A stretch of 20,631 nucleotides of DNA from SMWC01 sp964466315 (GTDB lineage: Bacteria; Pseudomonadota; Gammaproteobacteria; Steroidobacterales; Rariloculaceae): positions 1-20,631 of the forward strand of contig CAYXNS010000045.1 of the NCBI GenBank assembly GCA_964466315.1, read 5' to 3'. The notes beneath the pieces were generated by a model. It did not search any database. It was not told the DNA's origin and was given only the letters and a program-made list of their open reading frames with translations. Below are positions 14,559 through 20,631 of the stretch, piece by piece. Both the position numbers and the translations under genes were made by a program. Each line of letters starts with the position of its first letter. Positions within the stretch are counted from its first letter, which is position 1.

Positions 14559-16301
14559 CTAATAATCGAGCACGCTTCCTAATGCAGGGTTAATCCCGCC
14601 ATGGAAGTTACCCTGATCGCGAACGACCCGTGATTCCCCATTTTCATCGTAGTGCACCCAGATGAGCCCGTGGGCGTCGCCGTTGCCCGGCATGTCAATG
14701 ATCTTGATCAGGTCCTTGCTCTCGGCGTCGTAGATATAGATGCGGCCTTCACCGTTACTCGTCGCCCACATCTCCTCACCGTTCGGCGATAACAGCACAT
14801 GATCGACCTTGTAGGCGCCGTAGAGCGTATCGACGGCGTGACCCGAATCCGTGTCTATGACCGTGATTGTACGGCCCAGGTGATGCGCGGCCTCGCCCTT
14901 ATCGGCGACCCAGAGTTCGGTCTCGTCAATGTTTAGTGATGCCCCGTACGGCCCAATACCCGTGCCGTTCGTCCAGATAACCTCACCCGTATTGATGTCG
15001 ATCTTCGACGCGGAGGAACTGGTCATGATCGGATAGATGTACTCCTTGGCGGAATCGACGACGGCCCAGTTAGGTCGGTAGCCGGGGATCGGAAATTCGT
15101 CGATCACTTCCCAGGTCTCCGGATCGATCTTCGCAATCCAGAACGGGCGCATGGCCATCAGGGTTCCCTGATAAATCATCGTTACGCCGCGCATGCCCGT
15201 GCCTCGACCGGGCGCGTAACCTGCGGGCTCCATGAGCGCGTAGATGTATTCGTAGTCCCCGTCGGTCCAGACTGTGTAGACAAAACCGCCCATGTCGAGG
15301 TCACTGACGCCACCAAGGACTTCGTTGGTCTCGGGATCGTAGAGGATCAGGCCGAGACCGTCCGGGTCGCGAGTGAACATGTCGAACAGTACTTTGTCGC
15401 GGAACACCTGACCGTGGTGCAGGCGCGCACCGATCGTGACCTGCGCGACGTGCTGTAGCGTGATCGCGTCGAGCACGATCATCGTCTGTGAGCCGGCCGG
15501 ATCGGGGTTGCCGTCGGCATCGGGTTCCCGCGGGCCGACCAGGTAAGCGTACTTGCCGTCGGGCGACATTGCCGAAGTGTGCACGACGGAGCGAAGCTTC
15601 TCCGGTATCTGGTAGCTCGTGATGATTTCCATCGTCTCGGCATCACCGACGACGAGGGCGTTGCTTGTCGGTGGCGTGTAGCCTTCATACAAAACGGATG
15701 GGGAACTCGTCGTCCCGATACTCTCGTACCAATAGGTTTTCCCCGGCTCCGGTTCGAACTTCGGCTCGCCGGAATCCCAGCTGGCTACGATTCTAGAGGG
15801 ATATTCGCTCCAGACACTCCCCTCTATCGAACGGCGCTCCCACGTCGCTTGTACCGACTCGAAGGTCTCGATGGCCTCGACCTGCAGATCACGTGCAGTT
15901 TTCGTGAAGTCGAGCTGCTCGGCCTGATTGGCTTTGACGGTTGTGAGCGCCGTCAGCCATTGTTCGGCCAGGCCTTCCTCGACGGGTAAACCTCCTAGGG
16001 TGCGGATATACATGGCGATGGCGGTGAGGTCCTCATCCGTCGGATTCATCTCGGAAACGATGACGCCCATGACGGGATTGCTCTCGAGTTGATCGAAGAT
16101 GTTTACGGGTGTCGGGCCGAACAGCAGCGACGGCCCGACGAGACCCTCACCGGTATCGGCATGGCAGACGCGGCAGCCGATGTCGGCTTGAAAGAGTTCC
16201 TGGCCACGCTCGAGAAGCGCATCCACCGAACCTTGGCCGTTGGCCGCGAAGCTGACGACGACCAGGCAGGCTGGGCTCAGGATCTGAACTAGATATCTCA
16301 T
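14559..16301 (-). CDS. Cytochrome c - beta-propeller fusion protein, paralogue 2
   Basis: The 580-residue product has a signal peptide (cut near ANG, residue 21), a class I cytochrome c domain (about 25-105; CRVCH at 43-47; axial Met78 or Met85) and a linker rich in Glu/Thr. A long propeller runs to the C-terminus. Blade signatures include VVHTSAMSPDGKYAYLVG, RLHHGQVFRD, IGPYGASLNIDETELWVAD and YKVDHVLLSPNG. Outside the heme site, nine histidines are shared with the paralogue upstream (241, 295, 296, 474, 488, 501, 544, 550, 567). Cytochrome c plus propeller is the layout of cytochrome cd1 nitrite reductase, but I cannot match that family's motifs and no heme d1 genes are here. It is expected to be a periplasmic electron-transfer enzyme. 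It lies 98 bases downstream of the first copy and 111 bases upstream of SCO1. Confidence 0.85.
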   Translation of the reverse strand: MRYLVQILSPACLVVVSFAANGQGSVDALLERGQELFQADIGCRVCHADTGEGLVGPSLLFGPTPVNIFDQLESNPVMGVIVSEMNPTDEDLTAIAMYIRTLGGLPVEEGLAEQWLTALTTVKANQAEQLDFTKTARDLQVEAIETFESVQATWERRSIEGSVWSEYPSRIVASWDSGEPKFEPEPGKTYWYESIGTTSSPSVLYEGYTPPTSNALVVGDAETMEIITSYQIPEKLRSVVHTSAMSPDGKYAYLVGPREPDADGNPDPAGSQTMIVLDAITLQHVAQVTIGARLHHGQVFRDKVLFDMFTRDPDGLGLILYDPETNEVLGGVSDLDMGGFVYTVWTDGDYEYIYALMEPAGYAPGRGTGMRGVTMIYQGTLMAMRPFWIAKIDPETWEVIDEFPIPGYRPNWAVVDSAKEYIYPIMTSSSASKIDINTGEVIWTNGTGIGPYGASLNIDETELWVADKGEAAHHLGRTITVIDTDSGHAVDTLYGAYKVDHVLLSPNGEEMWATSNGEGRIYIYDAESKDLIKIIDMPGNGDAHGLIWVHYDENGESRVVRDQGNFHGGINPALGSVLDY

Positions 16302-16399
16302 TCTTGGGCGCCCCCCGTAAGTTAGCCGCGTTTATCTGACCGGCCATTATAGCGCAACGCCTACTGCCCCCGGAGCAGCGGGCGTTCGAGGCTCGAATG

Positions 16400-18157
16400 C
16401 TAGTAATCCAGGACGATGCCGTTATACGGGTCGATGCCGCCGTGAAAATTGCCTTGATCCCGGACTACACGGGGTTCGCCGTTCTCGTCGTAGTGCACCC
16501 AGATCAGGCCATGGGCATCGCCATTCCCGGGCATGTTTATCTTCCTGAGTAGATCTTTCGTCTCGACGTCGTAGACGAAAATCCGGCCTTCGCCGTTACT
16601 CGTCGCCCACATCTCTCTGCCATTCGGGGACAACAACACATGGTCGACTTTGTAGGCGCCGTAGAGAGTTTCGACTGCGTGTCCCGAGTGGGTATCCATA
16701 ATCGTGATCGTGCGGCCGAGATGACCGGCTGCCTCGCCTTTGTCGGCGACCCAGAGCTCCGACTCGTCTGCGTTAAGCGATGCGCCGTAGGGACCGATGC
16801 CCGTCCCGTTCGTCCATTCGATAACGCCGGTTTCGATGTTGATCTTAGACGCATTGGACAGGGTATTCACGACGTACATGTTCTCTTTCGCGTCGTCGAC
16901 GATCAGCCAGTTCGGCCGGTATCCCGGAATCGGGTATTCTTGCAGCACGGTCCAGGTCTCGGGATCGATCTTCGCTATCCAGAACGGGCGCATGGCCATG
17001 AGCCTGCCCTGATACATGCTGATGGCCGCGAACATGCCGGTCCCGCGGCCCGGCGCGTAGCCGGCCGGTTCCATGAGCGCGTAGATGTGCTCGTAGTCCT
17101 TATCGGTCCAGGCCGTATAGACGTACCCGCCGAGGTCGATATCCCGTACGCCGCTGACGATCTGGTCGGTCTCGGGATCCATGAGACTGATCGCGAGGCC
17201 GTCCGGGTCGCGTGCGAACATGTCGAGCATGATGTAGTCACGAAAGACCTGGCCATGATGGAGTCGCCCACCGATCGTGATCTGCTTTATCGGCTGCAGT
17301 GTCGCTGCATCCGCCTTCAACAGCGTGGCAGATGTGCTGAGGTCCGTCGTCGTGTCGATGTCGCCGCCCGGCCTCGCGCCGATGATGTAGACATAGCGAC
17401 CGTCCGGCGACATCAAAGAGGTGTGCACGACGGCGCGCAGGTTCTGCGGCAGCATATAACTCGCGATGACCTCCATGGTCTCGGCGTCGCCGACGACGAT
17501 CTGATTACTCTCCGGCGGGGTGTAGCCCTCGAACAATATGGACGGTGAGCTGGTGGTGCCGACATTCTCGTAAAAGTAGGTCTTTCCCGGCTCCGGCGTG
17601 AATTTCGGCTCGCCAGGATCGAATTCGGCGACGATTTGGGTCTGATAATGACTCGTCAGGCTGCCCTCGTTGGCGCGTCGCGTCCACGTCGCGAGTACGG
17701 AATCGAAAGTCTCGATCGCTTCGACCCGCAGGTCGCGGTCGGTCTTTGCGAACTCGAGCGTCTCGGCCTGGTTAGCTTTGACGGTTGTCAGTGCCGTTCG
17801 CCACTGCTCGGGCAGATCCGCTTCCAGCGGCAGGCCGGCGAGTGTGCGAATATACATCGATATTGCGACGAGATCTTCGTCGCTTGGATCCATCTCCGAG
17901 ACGATGACGCCCATGACGGGATTACTCTCGAGTTGATCGAAGATATCGACTGGCGTCGGGCCGAAATGTAGAGACGGCCCCACGAGGCCCTCCCCAGTAT
18001 CCGCATGACAGACGCGGCAGCCGATGTCGGCATTAAAGAGCTCCTGGCCGCGTTCCACGAGGGCATCTATCGCTTCCTGGCTCACCGCCACTCCACTGAG
18101 TGTGGCTCCCGAGATCAGGCCAATGGCCGGGAGTGCGCTACGAAATCGGATTCGCAC
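16400..18157 (-). CDS. Cytochrome c - beta-propeller fusion protein, paralogue 1 (first gene of operon)
   Basis: The gene starts with GTG at 18157, with GAGGG 9 bases upstream and no better ATG. The 585-residue protein has a signal peptide (cut near VAVSQ, residue 27) and a cytochrome c domain with CRVCH at 47-51. Its propeller is co-linear with that of the next gene: H245, H300/H301, H479, H493, H506, H549, H555 and H572 match its histidines. The last 130 residues are roughly 85% identical to the neighbour by eye, while signal peptides, linkers and a short stretch at 262-285 differ widely. The pattern indicates an old tandem duplication kept under selection. As first gene of the run it probably follows the promoter in 18158-18326, but no clear box is seen. 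Proposed role: a periplasmic heme enzyme, possibly with a copper site in the propeller. Confidence 0.85.
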   Translation of the reverse strand: MRIRFRSALPAIGLISGATLSGVAVSQEAIDALVERGQELFNADIGCRVCHADTGEGLVGPSLHFGPTPVDIFDQLESNPVMGVIVSEMDPSDEDLVAISMYIRTLAGLPLEADLPEQWRTALTTVKANQAETLEFAKTDRDLRVEAIETFDSVLATWTRRANEGSLTSHYQTQIVAEFDPGEPKFTPEPGKTYFYENVGTTSSPSILFEGYTPPESNQIVVGDAETMEVIASYMLPQNLRAVVHTSLMSPDGRYVYIIGARPGGDIDTTTDLSTSATLLKADAATLQPIKQITIGGRLHHGQVFRDYIMLDMFARDPDGLAISLMDPETDQIVSGVRDIDLGGYVYTAWTDKDYEHIYALMEPAGYAPGRGTGMFAAISMYQGRLMAMRPFWIAKIDPETWTVLQEYPIPGYRPNWLIVDDAKENMYVVNTLSNASKINIETGVIEWTNGTGIGPYGASLNADESELWVADKGEAAGHLGRTITIMDTHSGHAVETLYGAYKVDHVLLSPNGREMWATSNGEGRIFVYDVETKDLLRKINMPGNGDAHGLIWVHYDENGEPRVVRDQGNFHGGIDPYNGIVLDY

Positions 18158-18326
18158 TGTGTGCTACCCTCTGGATATTAATCCACTGAACGATGAATTA
18201 CAGTTTACTCTAGGTCGGTGTAGGCAGTCATGAGCGTTGGCAATACCGGCCAGCAAGCGTTCGCGGGGCCACGGGGTTGCATCATGAAAAGTACTTCGAA
18301 TGGAGTTATCCGACGGGCCGCCCGCG

Positions 18327-19703
18327 CTAGATTACCCGACCGCCGTTCAGGATTCCGTTCGGGTCGAGCGTTCGTTTGAGCTGACGCATCAACTCGAGTT
18401 CTTCTTCGCTGCGTGAGTAGCGCAGGTATTCGCGCTTGAGCGCGCCGATGCCGTGTTCGGCCGAAACAGAACCCTCGTGCTCGCCGGTGATTGCATAGAC
18501 GGTCTCCAGGATTTCATCGATGTCGTCCTCTCTTCCCGTCGTGATGAACAAGTGCAGATTATTGTCGCCGATGTGGCCGAAGACGAGATTTACGATGGGA
18601 TCGAACCTTGCGTTGAGATCTCTATCGACCCTGTCGAGAAAAGCGGGCATGTCGGCTACGCCCATGCTGACATCGACGCTTGCGTAGGGCGTCAGCAGTG
18701 GAGTGATCTCGGCGATACCGTCACGAATCGCCCAGAAAATCTGTGTATCTTTCTCCGATTGCGCGATGATAGCGTCTTCGATAAGCCCCGATTCGAGAGC
18801 CGATCCGAGAGCGCTCTCGAAGCGCTCGGAGTCGGTGGCCGAATCGGTCCCTTCGATTTCTATGAGCGCATACAGCGGATAGCGCTGGTCAAACGGTGAG
18901 TTGAGTTTCTCGATGTACTCGATGACGTAATCGTAGTACGAGGCCCACATCACTTCGTAGGCACTCAGTGAGCCGCCCATCTCGGCCTGCACGTCTCTGA
19001 GCAGCTTTACGACATTGTCGAACGAAGCAATCGCGCACAGCGCCGTGCATTTGCTCGGAAGCCGTGGGAAAAGTCTGAGCACGGCGCGTGTGACGACGCC
19101 GAGCGTTCCTTCCGTGCCGATAAAGAGTTGCTTCAAGTCGTAGCCGGCATTGTTTTTCAGCATTCGGCTCATCGAGCTGATAACGGTGCCATCGGCCAGT
19201 ACGGCTTCGAGCCCGAGGACGAGACTCCGAATCATGCCGAACCGTATGACCTGGTTGCCGCCGGCATTCGTCGCGATTAAACCGCCAATGTGGCAGGTCC
19301 CTCGTGCGCCCAGATCCAATGGAAAGAGCAGGCCGGCATCCTCGGCAGCCTCCTGAATTGACTGAAGCGGCGTGCCCGACCATGTTGTTAGCGTCATCGA
19401 GGCCGTGTCCAGTGACTCGATACCCGTCATTCGCTCCAGGCTCAACGCGATTTCTCCCGCACGGGGCGTCGCACCTCCGGACAGACCCGTTAATCCCCCC
19501 TGGACGACGACGGGTTGTCTCGCGTTCGAACAAGCCTTCAGCATGATCGAAACGTCCTCGGTCGATCTCGGCAGGACGACCGCGATGGGTTTCTGGGGAT
19601 TTTCACCGCTGACGTCGACGGCGTACTTTTCGCTGACCTCGGCCCCGCCGATGATTGCGTCTGCGCTGAGCCCCTGCGCCAGCGTTGAAAGGATATCGCT
19701 CAT
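18327..19703 (-). CDS. FAD-linked oxidase: GlcD / D-lactate / D-2-hydroxyacid dehydrogenase family
   Basis: ATG 19703 gives 458 residues, the normal family length; 26 further upstream codons are open but carry nothing conserved. FAD-binding (VAO/PCMH) motifs are PVVVQGGLTGLSGGATP at 64-80, GTCHIGGLIATNAGGNQVIR at 135-154 and KNNAGYDLKQLFIGTEGTLG at 183-202. The C-terminal oxidase domain has FGHIGDNNLHLF, whose histidines hold a divalent metal in D-2-hydroxyacid dehydrogenases, and SAEHGIGALKREYL followed by LDPNGILNGG. Such enzymes oxidise D-lactate, glycolate or D-2-hydroxyglutarate in the cytosol and pass electrons to quinone or ETF. The usual LNPGK end is LNGGR here. It is divergent from the ion channel and separated by 169 bases from the cytochrome-propeller operon downstream, so joint transcription is uncertain. 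Confidence 0.9.
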   Translation of the reverse strand: MSDILSTLAQGLSADAIIGGAEVSEKYAVDVSGENPQKPIAVVLPRSTEDVSIMLKACSNARQPVVVQGGLTGLSGGATPRAGEIALSLERMTGIESLDTASMTLTTWSGTPLQSIQEAAEDAGLLFPLDLGARGTCHIGGLIATNAGGNQVIRFGMIRSLVLGLEAVLADGTVISSMSRMLKNNAGYDLKQLFIGTEGTLGVVTRAVLRLFPRLPSKCTALCAIASFDNVVKLLRDVQAEMGGSLSAYEVMWASYYDYVIEYIEKLNSPFDQRYPLYALIEIEGTDSATDSERFESALGSALESGLIEDAIIAQSEKDTQIFWAIRDGIAEITPLLTPYASVDVSMGVADMPAFLDRVDRDLNARFDPIVNLVFGHIGDNNLHLFITTGREDDIDEILETVYAITGEHEGSVSAEHGIGALKREYLRYSRSEEELELMRQLKRTLDPNGILNGGRVI

Positions 19704-19779
19704 GATGTCGGTGCCGTCAGTTAAGCTCGTCCGTGAAACCGGTTGCCATCTGCCGTCTGTGCACCTAGGGTAAGCGGCC

Positions 19780-20553
19780 ATGAGCAGATTGACCAGCCTG
19801 TGCCAGGAGATCTATTACGGTATGACGCCCCGGGCGTTGCGGGCGCGATATGTACTGCTCGTGTTCGATCTCTGCATCATCTCTTACTTCGTCGCCACGA
19901 CTTTCATGCGGCCGTACGAGTGGATCATCGTCATCGATTTCGTCTTCGGTACGTTGCTCGTCATCGACTTTCTCGCGCGCATGATCGCGCATTCGGATCG
20001 TGGTGAGTATCTGGTGAGACCGATGAGCCTCATCGATCTCGTCGTCATTGCGTCGCTGCTGATCCCGGCGGCCTTGGGTAACGTCGCATTCCTGCGCGTA
20101 GTGCGCGCATTGCGATTGATGTGTTCCTATGTCGTTATCCGGCAACTACGAAGCCATTCGCGATTCTTCGCGAGAAACGAAGAAGTAATCTTTAGCGCGC
20201 TCAATCTATTGGTGTTCATCTTCATCGTGACGGCCGTGGTGTTTGTCATGCAGGTGCAGGTCAATGACTCCATCAATAACTATATCGATGCGCTGTATTT
20301 CACGATTGCGACGCTGACGACGACGGGGTTCGGCGACATCGTGCTAGTCGACAGTACGGGAAGATTGCTGGCAGTTATCATCATGATCGTCGGCGTAGCG
20401 TTGTTCATCCGTCTCGTGCAGACGATGTTCCGGCCGAGCAAGGTTCGCTACGAGTGCCTCGACTGTGGTCTCACCCATCACGATAGAGACGCTGTGCATT
20501 GCAAACACTGCGGCCGGCAGTTGCATATTCGCACTGAAGGCGTCGTCGGATAA
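19780..20553 (+). CDS. Voltage-gated-type potassium channel with C-terminal zinc ribbon
   Basis: The 257-residue product has six membrane helices. S4 is FLRVVRALRLMCSYVVIRQLR (104-124) with arginines 106, 109, 112 spaced by three, as in voltage sensors. The pore loop is ALYFTIATLTTTGFGDI (171-187), holding the selectivity filter TTGFGD of potassium channels. After S6 (about 195-212) the tail YECLDCGLTHHDRDAVHCKHCGRQLH (from 224) has two CxxC pairs (Cys226/229 and Cys241/244), a zinc-ribbon-like cytosolic knob in place of the RCK domain common in bacterial channels. It would conduct K+ across the inner membrane. The start is divergent from the FAD oxidase with only 76 bases between them. Confidence 0.9.
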   Translation: MSRLTSLCQEIYYGMTPRALRARYVLLVFDLCIISYFVATTFMRPYEWIIVIDFVFGTLLVIDFLARMIAHSDRGEYLVRPMSLIDLVVIASLLIPAALGNVAFLRVVRALRLMCSYVVIRQLRSHSRFFARNEEVIFSALNLLVFIFIVTAVVFVMQVQVNDSINNYIDALYFTIATLTTTGFGDIVLVDSTGRLLAVIIMIVGVALFIRLVQTMFRPSKVRYECLDCGLTHHDRDAVHCKHCGRQLHIRTEGVVG

Positions 20554-20578
20554 GTACAACAGCAGGAAGAAAAAAATA

Positions 20579-20631
20579 ATGATCGACTTATACACGTGGA
20601 CGACGCCTAATGGCCGCAAGGTCTCCATCAT
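20579..20631 (+). CDS. Glutathione S-transferase family protein, first 17 codons
   Basis: ATG 20579 is preceded by AGGAAGA at a good distance, and the frame runs off the window as MIDLYTWTTPNGRKVSI. This is the start of a GST N-terminal thioredoxin-fold domain of the YfcG/YghU kind (MIDLYxxxTPNGxKxxI), in which the Thr-Pro-Asn segment contacts glutathione. Such proteins reduce disulfides or conjugate glutathione in the cytosol. It starts 25 bases after the channel stop and may be transcribed with it. A long - strand frame in the same place is judged to be a shadow. Confidence 0.75.
   Translation, partial: MIDLYTWTTPNGRKVSI

Noticed and set aside
16640..17548. 302-codon open frame on the + strand inside the first cytochrome-propeller gene
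   Set aside because: It is antisense to a clearly conserved gene. Its translation lacks motifs and mirrors the codon pattern of the opposite strand.
14559..18157. Annotation of the cytochrome-propeller pair as cytochrome cd1 nitrite reductase (NirS)
   Set aside because: The domain order is similar, but I cannot match d1-domain motifs, and no heme d1 biosynthesis or denitrification genes are present.
14559..18157. Annotation of the pair as SBP56 methanethiol oxidase
   Set aside because: The SCO1 neighbour is suggestive, but SBP56 proteins lack an N-terminal cytochrome c, and their typical sequence blocks are not seen here.
20344..20631. - strand frame at the right edge with a hydrophobic N-terminal stretch
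   Set aside because: It overlaps the channel gene, and the + strand in the same place encodes a clear GST start with a ribosome site.

Overview
The window looks like a Gram-negative, probably marine or sediment, gammaproteobacterial chromosome. The grounds are a CCA-encoding tRNA, many Sec-type signal peptides, c-type cytochromes, PQQ enzymes, SCO1 and CcdA/DsbD families, a VasI-like protein, and a GGGGTCAGA-type palindrome. The genus is not determined; this is inference from family content, not a search.

Bases 1-717 hold the 3' part of a class IV (PLP) aminotransferase and a tRNA-Arg(ACG). Bases 717-8830 are a loose accessory region, mostly on the + strand. It holds a divergent pair made of a DUF6152-like secreted protein and a longer secreted partner, then a bicupin, an ABM-type small enzyme and a short IS110 transposase scar. 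These are followed by a two-helix membrane protein, a secreted metallo-beta-lactamase-fold hydrolase, a VasI-like protein, a protein that fuses the two halves of the earlier divergent pair, and a broken Tat/cytochrome gene. Two long inverted repeats (2873-2989 and 8748-8834) sit between genes.

Bases 8833-18157 are the most interesting part. All genes are on the - strand and all products are exported or membrane-bound. Reading 5' to 3' on that strand there are two tandem paralogues that each join a c-type cytochrome domain to a histidine-rich beta-propeller, then a SCO1/SenC copper chaperone, a CcdA/DsbD-like thiol transporter with its own periplasmic domain, and a stand-alone secreted beta-propeller. 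A strong intrinsic terminator (11212-11257) closes this set. Beyond it lies a quinohemoprotein (PQQ plus heme c) alcohol dehydrogenase. SCO1 and CcdA proteins normally serve copper-site and heme-c/thiol maturation, so I infer that they mature the cytochrome-propeller pair. That pair may be an undescribed periplasmic redox enzyme, possibly containing copper.

At the right end are a GlcD/D-2-hydroxyacid dehydrogenase-type FAD enzyme (- strand), a divergent voltage-gated-type potassium channel with a C-terminal zinc ribbon, and the first 17 codons of a glutathione S-transferase family gene that runs off the window.
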